Positions 1-8,436 of a stretch of DNA of 64,000 bases are shown piece by piece. Under the pieces are notes generated by a model, which did no database searches, was not told where the DNA came from, and was given only the letters and a program-made list of their open reading frames with translations. The position numbers were made by a program, and so were the translations under genes. This DNA comes from an uncultured Bacteroidota bacterium (lineage in GTDB: Bacteria > Bacteroidota > Bacteroidia > Flavobacteriales > Flavobacteriaceae): assembly GCA_913062555.1 (NCBI GenBank), contig CAJXVU010000007.1, positions 1-64,000 on the forward strand, read 5' to 3'. Each line of letters starts with the position of its first letter. Position 1 is the first letter of the stretch.

Positions 1-459
1 TTTTATTAAAAGAAAATGCATATCTAAACATAGCTTCCATATTCGTAACATTGCTAACATCCCAACTCCCAATATCTTGATTAAAGAACTCTGCTTCCCC
101 GAACATTAGATGCATATTCGTAACACTACTAACATCCCAACCCCCTATATCTTGATTAAATAAGGGAGCATTATAAAACATCCACCCCATATTCGTAACA
201 CTGCTTACATCCCAATTTCTAATATCTTGATTAAATACATAAGCATCACCAAATAATTCCCGCATACTTGCAACACTACTCACATCCCAACTCCCAATAT
301 CTTGATTAAATGCATGTGCGCTTAACATATATTCCATATTAGTAACATTACTCACATCCCAATATCCTATGTCACTATTAAAAAATAATGTTCCCCTAAA
401 CATCCACTCCATGTTCGTAACATTACTTACATCCCAAGAACTAATATCACCATTAAAAT
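1..459 (-). repeat. Tandem 75-bp coding repeats (DUF285/BspA units)
   Basis: Units end on the plus strand near positions 84, 159, 234, 309, 384 and 459, an exact 75-bp spacing (25 codons). The conserved core encodes DVSxVTNM. Most variation lies in the residues between the core and the next FNQDI. Confidence 0.85.
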
Positions 460-715
460 TTTGATGATTCCTAAATAAACTACTCATATCTGTAATACCA
501 CTCGTGCAAGTTGTAGCGGCATTCTCATCACTTATTTGCCCTCTTGTTCTTTTGGTATAAGTTATTCCATTAACTACGCCAGTATCACCAACAGCTGCAC
601 TAGGGCACATACAAGTAACCCCATTAGGAGCTAAGTAAAAATCTTGAGCAGAAAGGTCAGAAAACCCAGTTAAGAATACTAGAATCGTTAAAGTAATAAA
701 GTAATTTGATTTCAT
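1..715 (-). CDS. BspA-like/DUF285 repeat surface protein, C-terminal part beyond window
   Basis: The minus strand is open from an ATG at 713-715 to the left edge, so this is the N-terminal ~238 residues of a longer protein. It starts with a signal peptide ending near LSAQ (residues 1-24). A short Cys-containing linker ([13 protein letters not shown]) follows, and then at least six 25-residue repeats of the form [20 protein letters not shown]. The DNA period is 75 bp, visible as a recurring CATCCCAA...TTGATTAAA on the plus strand. Such repeats (DUF285, BspA-type leucine-rich) occur in exported adhesins of Bacteroidota and in Mycoplasma lipoproteins. A surface binding role is inferred, and a T9SS C-terminal domain may follow outside the window. 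No enzyme motif is visible. Confidence 0.85.
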   Translation of the reverse strand, partial: MKSNYFITLTILVFLTGFSDLSAQDFYLAPNGVTCMCPSAAVGDTGVVNGITYTKRTRGQISDENAATTCTSGITDMSSLFRNHQNFNGDISSWDVSNVTNMEWMFRGTLFFNSDIGYWDVSNVTNMEYMLSAHAFNQDIGSWDVSSVASMRELFGDAYVFNQDIRNWDVSSVTNMGWMFYNAPLFNQDIGGWDVSSVTNMHLMFGEAEFFNQDIGSWDVSNVTNMEAMFRYAFSFNK

Positions 716-1137
716 AAATGTTTGTTTTTAGTGTAAGACGCCTACGAATCAAGTGCATAAAAGTTTATAAGTTAAGTGAATTTAATCATATAGAAAATAT
801 TCTTCTATATAAAATAGGTTGTAAGTAAAAATTAGATGATTTTATGCGATTAGGTTGAAAATTCAGCAACCTTCAAAAAGTCACTAACAAACTCGTTCGG
901 GTTCGATATTTAGATGAGAATTAGATAAATATTACACCACCACTTTTAGTAAGTCCTATACATCAGTGATAGTATACAATGTGTGGGTCATTTTATAAAT
1001 ATCTACTTACTCGTCTATAAAGTATATCATGTTATAAATTTAGTAAAAACACTATGAACTTAAACCACTTAAATTATATCATTGAAACCCCAGTATTATC
1101 TGGGGTTACCTTTACCCCCACATTCAAGTGAAGCTGA
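716..1137. other. Gene-free stretch with a perfect hairpin at its right end
   Basis: About 420 bp without a plausible gene. It holds the upstream region of the minus-strand DUF285 gene and, at 1086-1107, a perfect inverted repeat: AACCCCAG, 6-nt loop, CTGGGGTT. No run of T follows it, so it is not an obvious terminator. Any missing 5' part of the adjacent Sir2 gene is not recognisable here in any frame. Confidence 0.5.
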
Positions 1138-1527
1138 AATGTTATTCACTTACATGGTGAGTTATTTAAAATACGTAGCACCAAAGATGACAGCGATATT
1201 CAAGAATGGAAAACAGATTTGATACTTGGAGATACCTGTACAAAAGGGTTTCAGTTACGGCCACATATTGTATGGTTTGGAGAGTCGGTACCTATGATAG
1301 AGACCGCTATTGATATTTGCAAAACTGCCGATATTTTGATTATTATTGGGACGTCAATGCAAGTTTATCCTGCTGCAAGTTTAATGCATTATGTAAAACC
1401 AAATACATCAATTTATTATATCGACCCTAATCCTGCGATGGAGAGCAATGCTCAAGTTAGGGTGATTGCAAAAAATGCCACTATTGGCATAACTGATGTT
1501 ATTACACTAATTAACGCACTAAACTAA
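1138..1527 (+). pseudogene. Sir2-family NAD-dependent protein deacylase, 5'-truncated remnant
   Basis: Translating from 1138 gives NVIHLHGELFKIRS, then LRPHIVWFGE, then IIIGTSMQVYPAASL. These match the C-terminal half of CobB/Sir2 deacylases (catalytic His in HGEL, NAD-binding GTS segment). An in-frame TGA at 1135-1137 precedes this. The N-terminal half, with the GAGxS NAD-binding loop and the QNVD motif, is absent upstream in every frame. The longest ORF would have to start at a TTG (1219), inside the conserved domain. About 130 codons remain of the family's usual ~230. The 3' end overlaps the end of the convergent T9SS gene by 17 bp. I read this as a decayed gene with no enzymatic function. 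Confidence 0.8.
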
Positions 1528-4500
1528 AATGTCCTTTTAAGACTCTCGAGATTCCATCCAGGCTTACCAAGTTGGCCACAAACCAATAGTCGGTTGCAGC
1601 TAATTTGTAGCCATTAAAAGTCCCATTCCATCCCGATGACCAAGGCGATAATTGTTTAATAAGTTTGCCGTAACGATCGTAAATAAATAAAGTTGAACTT
1701 TGCGCAAACGCATTACTCCATCCTTTTATATTCCAAGTATCATGATAGCCATCATCATTTGGTGTAAAGTATTTAGGAAACCCCAGTACAAACACTTCAA
1801 TTTGAGCAGTACCACAGCCTTTTTTATCACGTACATATAAGCGATGTGCCCCTGCTCCAACCTGATCAAAAAATGGCGTGTCTTGATAGGGCCCAAAAAC
1901 ATCATCTAGAGCGAACTCATAATCACCTATCCCGAGGTTATTATTATCGGTATTAATACTAATGGAATTATTGTTAGTAAAGTCAACAACTGTAATATCA
2001 TCCAAACTAATATCTGCAATAGACGACTCGACCACATTAAATGACACTGGGAAAGACTCGCAGCCTTGATTAGAAATTGCTATCACAGAATAAACACCTC
2101 CAGATGTTATTGTTGCATTGGAAAGGTTACTAATTACAAGACCACTTTCGTTTGTCCATTGATAGGTATAATTTCCCTGTGGGGCATAAGTTTCTAAAAT
2201 TATGGGATCTCCATTTAAACAAAAAATAGAAGACTGATCCACTTCAAATTCAGGGCGTGGATGAACGGTTATACTCAAATGCTGACCAATTCCAAAACAG
2301 GCCCCATTATCATCACTTTCTACCCGAACATATAACAACTGGTTGAATGCAGTTTCATTAATATAATTTGACGGATTAGTAATTTCATTTTGTTCCAATT
2401 GGGCATCATTGAGTGTTCTATAATAGTATACACTTAAATTTTGTCCTGTAGGAAATTCAGCTAAAAAAAGTGGTGACGCAGCTGTAAGATTGAACACATG
2501 AAAACCATCAATGATGTCATCATCATCACAAGTCTCTAATTCTTGTAAATAACCTACTGGAAATGCGGTTGTTGATACTTGTAAATTTATTGTTGAGACA
2601 CGAAAGCAACCATTTACATTTTCTGCACGTGCATAAACTATGTTTGCTGTAGCATTATTAAATGGTACTGGGTTCACAGGGTTTGTTGCAGTATTGGCGT
2701 CTGCTAAGGATAAATAATAGCTAAAAGATAATCCTACCTCGCTAGAAATTATCGTATTTATCTCGTTTAAATTATAATCGGTAAACCCATCTGGCACACC
2801 ATCTTCATCACAATTTTTAAATATTATATCAGATTGAATTACAGGCAAAGGATCTACCTGTACATTAAACGAAGTCTCTGTAAAGCAAGTATTATCGAGA
2901 TTATTTGCAATTCGAATATAAATAGTTTGCCCATTTTGGATAGTATTTGGAAATGCAACTGGATTAACAATGTCGAGCGTATAATTCACATCCAAATAAT
3001 ATGAAATTATATAGTCTGATGCTAGTGCGCCATTTAATAATAAATCATCATATAGGCTTAAATCAAATACTGTGAACCCATCTGTATCACTACCTCCAAT
3101 TACCGTATCACATTCTTGTAATGCTGGTATATTTGAAGGGGCAGGAACATTAACGGTTTCATATATTATAACATCAACAGAAATTCTCAATGGGCTTTCA
3201 CATCCATTTATAGTTTGAGAGGCATAATAGGTTGTTGTATTTAATACTTCTGAAGGGTTTAAAGCTGTGCCTCCATTATTTGTTGCATACCATAAGGTGT
3301 TAGATCCTGTTATAACTAAATTAGCTATAGTTGCATTATCTAGATCACAAAATGTTTGAAGCGGAGTTGCTGTAGGGCTTGTTGTATGCTGGACTTCTAT
3401 AATCACCGGAGTTCTAGTTATACTAATACATCCATTAAATTGAGCTTCCACATAATACGTTGTTGTTGCATTTAATACCGGTGTTATAAAATTATTTCCT
3501 GTATTTAAAGCCAGTCCTCCCGTCGGCTGGTCGTACCAGAAAACTGCTCCATTGGAAGCTGCTGCTGTTAAAGTCCCACTTCCATTTTCACATACCAAAT
3601 CTCCTGCTATTGATATTATTGTTGGTATTATCTTTATTGTAGCTACAACGGCTTCTCTTTGGCCTTCTAAGCAACCATTAACAGAAGTCAATGCATAATA
3701 AGTTGTTGACGTATTAATAACGGGTGTAGTAAAAGTTAATCCGGTTCCAAGTTGTGTTCCTCCAGTAAGCGTATCAAACCAAACAACCGTTCCTGTTGAT
3801 GGTATTGCTTCTAAGGTTAAGGATCCCGGGCCACAAATTTCTGCTGGGGTTGTTCCAATTATAGTCGCAATTGATATTTTAGTACTTGCCGAAATATCTA
3901 CAATAGGGTCATTAGGCATGCCTCCATACTCCACGATATATCCTTTAGGCTGATAAGGTCCACTAAGGGCTCCTGTATTGCTTAAATCATTCCAAGAGCC
4001 GTTTACTCCAATCCCTATTGCCGTTATATGTGCATAATCTTCATCACCTGAATTATTAGGTTCTCCATTGTTCCAAAATTCAAAAGCCCCAGTTGGTGTT
4101 GATCCATTGATACCACCAATCCAAAAAGTTTCACCGGCTTCAGGTCCAGTCATCCATTTCCAAGTCCCTTCTGTTTGTGAATCACTTCCTCCTATCCATC
4201 CCGCTCCAGCAGCTTGTTCTCCTGAAAGTTGAGCCTCATCAGCCGAAGTTATTGTTGCCAAATATCCTTCCAAACCAAAATAGCTACGCCCAGCGGCATT
4301 GGTTCGTGCTTGGGTCCAAGTAACTCCAATATCTGGTACGTATTCATAATAGTGACCCGTAGATGGCAAATAATTGGCATCACCAATAGTAAATGAAAAT
4401 TGTTTTTCACCAGAAATATTTACAGATGTACTTTCAAAAACGATATCGTTTACGGCTGCAATAATATCAGTATAAGATATGGGCGCTCCTCCAAGCCCTC

Positions 4501-4801
4501 TCAAACTTAGTTTTCCTTGCACATTATTCCAAGTTGCAACTATATTAGGATGAACCCCAGTTAACGTTAATTGGTCTTGACTACTTATATAGCCCGTTGA
4601 AACTTGTATATGAACAGCATCAATTTCTGTATCATCTGGATCGATAATATCAAAACTTGTTACGATGTTTATCTGACTTAATGGACAATATAGTTGGTCG
4701 CCCTCAGCTTCAATATTCGGTGGAACATTCACTTGAGACCATATCCAATTAACACAGAAGAATGCAAATAGCATTAGTAATTTGGTCCGACTTTTACTCA
4801 A
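1511..4801 (-). CDS. T9SS type B secreted adhesin with C-type lectin domain
   Basis: 1096 residues with a signal peptide (residues 1-23, ending WSQ). A cadherin-like N-terminal region comes first, followed by a C-type lectin domain at about 148-295 (WTQAR, LATITSADE, GWIGGSDS, NNGEPNNSGDEDYAH, GSWND). Three Ig-like modules (about 310-540) each carry VWFDTLTGG/WYDQPTGG and TTYY. Three modules of about 85 residues begin with CDxDxxxDGFxxFNL, and a last Ig-like module follows. The C-terminal ~85 residues (FTPNDDGYHDTW, IYDRYGKLIKQL, WNGTFNGYKLAATDYWF) are a gliding-motility/T9SS type B sorting domain. The protein is therefore predicted to be exported through the outer membrane by T9SS and to bind glycans or surfaces. 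The ligand is unknown. It is monocistronic as far as can be seen. Confidence 0.9.
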   Translation of the reverse strand: MSKSRTKLLMLFAFFCVNWIWSQVNVPPNIEAEGDQLYCPLSQINIVTSFDIIDPDDTEIDAVHIQVSTGYISSQDQLTLTGVHPNIVATWNNVQGKLSLRGLGGAPISYTDIIAAVNDIVFESTSVNISGEKQFSFTIGDANYLPSTGHYYEYVPDIGVTWTQARTNAAGRSYFGLEGYLATITSADEAQLSGEQAAGAGWIGGSDSQTEGTWKWMTGPEAGETFWIGGINGSTPTGAFEFWNNGEPNNSGDEDYAHITAIGIGVNGSWNDLSNTGALSGPYQPKGYIVEYGGMPNDPIVDISASTKISIATIIGTTPAEICGPGSLTLEAIPSTGTVVWFDTLTGGTQLGTGLTFTTPVINTSTTYYALTSVNGCLEGQREAVVATIKIIPTIISIAGDLVCENGSGTLTAAASNGAVFWYDQPTGGLALNTGNNFITPVLNATTTYYVEAQFNGCISITRTPVIIEVQHTTSPTATPLQTFCDLDNATIANLVITGSNTLWYATNNGGTALNPSEVLNTTTYYASQTINGCESPLRISVDVIIYETVNVPAPSNIPALQECDTVIGGSDTDGFTVFDLSLYDDLLLNGALASDYIISYYLDVNYTLDIVNPVAFPNTIQNGQTIYIRIANNLDNTCFTETSFNVQVDPLPVIQSDIIFKNCDEDGVPDGFTDYNLNEINTIISSEVGLSFSYYLSLADANTATNPVNPVPFNNATANIVYARAENVNGCFRVSTINLQVSTTAFPVGYLQELETCDDDDIIDGFHVFNLTAASPLFLAEFPTGQNLSVYYYRTLNDAQLEQNEITNPSNYINETAFNQLLYVRVESDDNGACFGIGQHLSITVHPRPEFEVDQSSIFCLNGDPIILETYAPQGNYTYQWTNESGLVISNLSNATITSGGVYSVIAISNQGCESFPVSFNVVESSIADISLDDITVVDFTNNNSISINTDNNNLGIGDYEFALDDVFGPYQDTPFFDQVGAGAHRLYVRDKKGCGTAQIEVFVLGFPKYFTPNDDGYHDTWNIKGWSNAFAQSSTLFIYDRYGKLIKQLSPWSSGWNGTFNGYKLAATDYWFVANLVSLDGISRVLKGHFSLVR

Positions 4802-5038
4802 ATTTAAACTTTTAAAAATCTAAAAATAAGTAATAATATTAGTTTTTGATATGGACTCTAAAATAATTTCCAAACTATTGGTTATTCTTCATTTAAAATG
4901 TGAATTATCTTAATTTTTATTGATATTCATTGGCCATTGACAACTATTTTAGTGAATTTGATAATTTCATGAATTGTTAAAATTTAAAAGATCAATGAGA
5001 TTATAAATATTAAAATATTTACGATTATAATACAAAGC

Positions 5039-6457
5039 CTAATCATTTGTCATATGGTTTTTGGTATGCTCTAATATCCATGTTGATATTTCAGTCAAAG
5101 CAATAGGGGCAATTGTTTGTTCTATGTTATTATATTCATCCATTGCTCCAGTAGTACACTCTTGAAAAAAGTGATTTAGATTTTCCAATTCCAAAATTTT
5201 AAAATCCTTATTATTTCCTTTAATTAAAGCATTTCTTATCCCTTCCTGATTCACTTTTGCCAGAACTTGTGTATCCTTAGTTCCATTTAATGAGAGCACC
5301 GGGATTTTCACATGCTCAAACTCATCTGCTGGATTATAATTATAAAAATATCGAGACCATGGTGTTGTTCTTAATTCTATAAACTGTGTAATAATTTGAT
5401 TTACTTTTTCATCAGAACCAACAACAGTTTTTAAAATTGGAGCTATCGTCAAATTGTAATGATCAAGAAGTTCTTTTTTAACAATCTTTGTCTCTTTATT
5501 TGAAGACGCAATTTCCAATACCTTTTTTATTGCTTGCTCATATACTGCTTCATCTGGAACAGGAAACGGTCTTAGGGTTTTTGATTGCATTAGTGAAATA
5601 TCACTACCCAAAATTCCTGTAGATGCCATTAATACAATAAACGAAACATCGGGAGATTGATTTGCGACCATAGGCGCAATAATTCCACCTTCACTATGAC
5701 CAATTAAACCAATATGTTCTGAATCGATGTCAGTTCGAGATTTTAAATAGTTAACTGCACTAATCGCATCAGTTGAAAAATCTTTGGTGGTCGCTGCACT
5801 AAAATCTCCAGAAGACTTTCCAAAACCACGATCATCATATCGCAGTACTGCAATTCCTTTTCGTGTAAGGTAATCGGCAAGAACTAAAAATGGTTTATGA
5901 CCAGCAAAGGTTTCATCTCTATCCTGTGGGCCACTTCCACTTATTAATACTACAACAGGAAATTTACCTGCTTTCTTTGGCAGGGTTAGTGTTCCCGATA
6001 GCGTGATATTGGCTTCATTGTTTTCAAAAACAACATCTTCTTCATAATACGGGTAAGGTTTTACAGGTTCCTGAGGTCTAGTAACTTTTTTATCAATATT
6101 GATTTTTTCTCTTTTTAATAGTAATGGTAAAGCATTAACCCCTTCTGTAAATGTCCCTTCAATTTGATGTGTGGTACGATTCAATTTTCCTTGGAATTTA
6201 ATACCCAAGTTTGAACCATCAATGTATAGTGAATCCTTATCAAAATGCGTTGCTTTTGGTTTAAGACCCGTTACTCTATTACTAGGAATATCAATAGTTG
6301 TAATTAGTTTACTTTCTAGAGCTTCAATATTGAAAACAAAAACAATTTGTTTGCCCTGTTCTAAACTTATGATACCATTCCAAATCCCAGTAATATCTTG
6401 GGAAAAACCGAGCGTTGTGCATAATAGCAAAAGAAAAGTAATATGTATTTTTTTCAT
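5039..6457 (-). CDS. Secreted alpha/beta hydrolase (serine hydrolase/peptidase-like)
   Basis: 472 residues. A signal peptide (1-20, ending GFSQ) predicts periplasmic location. Residues 21-115 form a small beta domain (DITGIWNGII...) common in front of such hydrolases in Bacteroidota. From about 140 there is an alpha/beta-hydrolase fold with SGSGPQDRDE as oxyanion-hole region, RYDDRGFGKSSG, and the nucleophile elbow GHSEGG (Ser255). The Asp in NGTKDTQV and the His in ENLNHFF complete a likely triad. The family includes esterases and S9/S15-type peptidases; the substrate cannot be set from sequence. It stands alone between the T9SS adhesin and the HTH/membrane pair. Confidence 0.88.
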   Translation of the reverse strand: MKKIHITFLLLLCTTLGFSQDITGIWNGIISLEQGKQIVFVFNIEALESKLITTIDIPSNRVTGLKPKATHFDKDSLYIDGSNLGIKFQGKLNRTTHQIEGTFTEGVNALPLLLKREKINIDKKVTRPQEPVKPYPYYEEDVVFENNEANITLSGTLTLPKKAGKFPVVVLISGSGPQDRDETFAGHKPFLVLADYLTRKGIAVLRYDDRGFGKSSGDFSAATTKDFSTDAISAVNYLKSRTDIDSEHIGLIGHSEGGIIAPMVANQSPDVSFIVLMASTGILGSDISLMQSKTLRPFPVPDEAVYEQAIKKVLEIASSNKETKIVKKELLDHYNLTIAPILKTVVGSDEKVNQIITQFIELRTTPWSRYFYNYNPADEFEHVKIPVLSLNGTKDTQVLAKVNQEGIRNALIKGNNKDFKILELENLNHFFQECTTGAMDEYNNIEQTIAPIALTEISTWILEHTKNHMTND

Positions 6458-6569
6458 AATAATTAATTTTTAAATGTGTTGATATTTAAACCTATAAATC
6501 CTGTCCGAAAAGTTTTCAGATTAAAAATTAATAGATAAATAGTTAGATTATAGTTTAATTGAACGGTAA

Positions 6570-6770
6570 TTAGTCCTTATCATCTAGCTTAAAAAAATCA
6601 TTCACTGGCTTAGTAAATAAGTCAGATAATTTAAGTGCTAAAACCGTTGATGGCACATATCTATTGGCTTCAATAGAATTTATTGTTTGACGGGATACGC
6701 CAATTTTCTTTGCTAAATCATCTTGAGTAAGACTCAAAATGGCACGTTCTACTTTTATGGTATTCTGCAT
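6570..6770 (-). CDS. Small XRE-type helix-turn-helix regulator
   Basis: 66 residues, essentially one Cro/C1-type HTH: RAILSLTQDDLAKKIGVSRQTINSIEANRYVPSTVLALKLSDLF. This is the YozG-like class of small regulators that usually accompany a membrane protein. Its ATG overlaps the stop codon of the upstream membrane-protein gene by one base (TAATG), so the two are translationally coupled. It probably autoregulates the pair. The inverted repeat at 7255-7270 in the shared promoter region is a candidate operator. No toxin motif is visible in the partner, so I do not call a toxin-antitoxin system. Confidence 0.88.
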   Translation of the reverse strand: MQNTIKVERAILSLTQDDLAKKIGVSRQTINSIEANRYVPSTVLALKLSDLFTKPVNDFFKLDDKD

Positions 6771-7219
6771 TATCTGTAGCGTTTTAAATTGTGGTAAAAC
6801 ATGAGTTGAATCATGAGCATAAACAATAACACTTGAAAATCGCCCAAATCTTTATAGGCCTCACTGCCCGAGTTTACAACATTAGAAACCCCAAGCTCCA
6901 CATAAGGCATAACCAAAGCATAGAAAACCCCAATAACAAATGCAATGGCATACGATTGAGATCGCAAAGTAACAGTCATTTCGTCTTCCTGTTTGTCTTT
7001 AGAAATTGACATTAACAACATCCCTACTAGCAGCCCTTTTTTCGAAAGTTCTTTCAACCATTCTGTATCTCCTTCCATTACAAATGCTCTTACAAACATT
7101 GAAATAATTGATAATGCCGCAATGACGATTCCAATTGCCATAAATTTATGAGGCAATCTAAAGTTAATAATTTTCTGAAAACGATTCCGCTCACAATCCA
7201 TAATTTTTTTTGTATTCAT
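6770..7219 (-). CDS. Four-helix membrane protein paired with HTH regulator
   Basis: 149 residues, no named function recognised. There are about four hydrophobic segments, near residues 25-46 (FMAIGIVIAALSIISMFVRAF), 61-74, 90-110 and 128-143, with a charged cytoplasmic-looking N terminus (MNTKKIMDCERNRFQK). It is the first gene of a two-gene unit with the HTH gene downstream. Pairs of a small multi-pass membrane protein and a YozG-like regulator are common in bacteria, but their role is generally unknown. Two -7-like boxes lie just upstream, at 7236-7243 and 7278-7285. Confidence 0.75.
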   Translation of the reverse strand: MNTKKIMDCERNRFQKIINFRLPHKFMAIGIVIAALSIISMFVRAFVMEGDTEWLKELSKKGLLVGMLLMSISKDKQEDEMTVTLRSQSYAIAFVIGVFYALVMPYVELGVSNVVNSGSEAYKDLGDFQVLLFMLMIQLMFYHNLKRYR

Positions 7220-7235
7220 GATATTATTTTTTTGA

Positions 7236-7285
7236 CAAATATATTTTATATTAAGGAAAGCTATCTTTCCGATATGACAAATATA
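7236..7285 (-). promoter_or_regulatory. Duplicated -7 boxes flanking an inverted repeat (promoter/operator)
   Basis: On the minus strand there are two TATATTTG boxes (7278-7285 and 7236-7243), each within a near-identical direct repeat (GACAAATATAtTTTAtATT / GACAAATATAcTTTAcATT on the plus strand). Between them lies a perfect inverted repeat GGAAAG-ctat-CTTTCC at 7255-7270. The site sits just upstream of the membrane-protein/HTH pair and looks like an autoregulated promoter. Confidence 0.5.
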
Positions 7286-7458
7286 CTTTACATTTGAATA
7301 TTTACCAAATTATTTCTAAACTATTTTTTAAATCACATCCCATATGCGTTCCAAAAATCAACTTTAAATAATTCTCCAACAGATATTTACCTCTTCTTAT
7401 ATTTATAAAAGACATTATATTTACAAAAAAATAGTACAGCTACGATAATAGGACTCTT

Positions 7459-7872
7459 GTGAAAAATGAAATTAAAGAAATTACTTCCGAAGAAACTTTA
7501 GACATTCGTAATAAAGTTATGTGGCCAAATAAGTCAATAGATTATGTTCGTATTTCAAATGATAGCGAAGGCAGACACTTCGGTTTATTTATAAATGATA
7601 AATTAATATCAGTAATCTCCCTGTTTATAAATGACAATAGTGCTCAATTTAGGAAGTTTGCCACCTTAACGAACTATCAAGGCAATGGTTATGGTAGTGT
7701 TTTATTAAACGAAATTATAAACATCGTAGAACGTGATAAAATTGATAAATTATGGTGCAATGCCCGTGTTGATAAATCTGAATTTTACTTAAAATTTGGA
7801 TTAAAATTTACTGATATACAATTTCAACGAGGAGAGATAAATTATGTGATCATGGAGAAAATGCTTAACTGA
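7459..7872 (+). CDS. GNAT-family N-acetyltransferase
   Basis: 137 residues, starting at GTG (7459); no better in-frame ATG lies upstream. The acetyl-CoA loop YQGNGYGS is at about residues 73-80, preceded by the central beta strand (AQFRKFATLTNYQGNGYGS). The C-terminal part (DKLWCNARVDKSEFYLKFGLKF) is typical of small-molecule or protein acetyltransferases of the GNAT fold. The acceptor is unknown. It is a single gene between the HTH pair and the ArsR unit, cytoplasmic. Confidence 0.85.
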   Translation: MKNEIKEITSEETLDIRNKVMWPNKSIDYVRISNDSEGRHFGLFINDKLISVISLFINDNSAQFRKFATLTNYQGNGYGSVLLNEIINIVERDKIDKLWCNARVDKSEFYLKFGLKFTDIQFQRGEINYVIMEKMLN

Positions 7873-7963
7873 TTCTTCAATAAATAATGATTTAAAGGTT
7901 AACAATTAGGTTTAGACCAAAAATAAATCCCACTTACCAAAACACCAACTATTTAAACTTTTG

Positions 7964-7988
7964 TAGGTCACATGGCGAATGAGACCTA
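7964..7988. other. Short inverted repeat of unknown role
   Basis: TAGGTC (7964-7969) and GACCTA (7983-7988) flank a 13-nt spacer in the gap between the GNAT and ArsR genes. No T-run on either side supports a terminator. Confidence 0.3.
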
Positions 7989-8053
7989 TTATAAACATCT
8001 GTATTTCAGTATTAAACATGGATGGAATCATATCTTTTACAAAATTTATTTGC

Positions 8054-8095
8054 GTAACCAAATGATTACTCATATATTCGTAACCAATTAGTTAC
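8054..8095 (+). promoter_or_regulatory. Candidate ArsR operator pair
   Basis: Two related palindromic sites lie upstream of the ArsR gene: GTAACCAAATGATTAC (8054-8069, imperfect) and GTAACCAATTAGTTAC (8080-8095, GTAAC/GTTAC arms). They share CGTAACCAA, 26 bp apart, so they lie on the same DNA face to within about half a turn. The second ends 8 bp before the ATG, which fits autorepression. Confidence 0.55.
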
Positions 8096-8103
8096 ACGTT
8101 AAT

Positions 8104-8436
8104 ATGAGACGAGATGTTTTTCAAGCAATTGCAGACCCCGTAAGAAGAGACATCATTGATTTGTTGTCTACCGAAACACATAGCATTAATGAAGTGGCCG
8201 AAAAATTTAATATCAGTCGTCCAGCAATATCAAAACACCTAAAGATTTTAGATGAGTGTGGATTAATAACAATCAACCAAAAAGGAAGAACGCGTTATTG
8301 TCAAATTCAGCCAAAAAACTTAATACCAGCTTTTCTATGGATTGAGAAATTTCACAAACAATGGGAGGACAGGATTGATGCTTTTGAAAATTATATAGAT
8401 CAAATACAAACTAAAAAAACAAATAGCAATGAGTGA
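8104..8436 (+). CDS. ArsR-family winged-helix repressor
   Basis: 110 residues. It has a typical ArsR/SmtB fold: MRRDVFQAIADPVRRDIIDLL at the N terminus, recognition region FNISRPAISKHLKILDECGLI, and wing KGRTRYCQIQ. There is no Cys cluster in the recognition helix, so metal sensing is unlikely. It belongs to the subgroup that pairs with an SRPBCC/AHSA1 gene. The downstream gene overlaps its 3' end by 8 bp and is probably co-translated. The palindromes directly upstream suggest autoregulation. Confidence 0.92.
   Translation: MRRDVFQAIADPVRRDIIDLLSTETHSINEVAEKFNISRPAISKHLKILDECGLITINQKGRTRYCQIQPKNLIPAFLWIEKFHKQWEDRIDAFENYIDQIQTKKTNSNE

Noticed and set aside
1-459. CRISPR-like regular repeats
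   Set aside because: The 75-bp units translate into a continuous DUF285 protein and have no unique spacers.
1219-1527. Complete small Sir2 protein starting at TTG 1219
   Set aside because: The frame is open back to 1138 with conserved Sir2 residues, and the start would lie within the domain; a remnant explains it better.
6570-7219. Toxin-antitoxin module
   Set aside because: The HTH partner is a four-helix membrane protein without toxin features; HTH/membrane pairs of this type are usually not TA systems.
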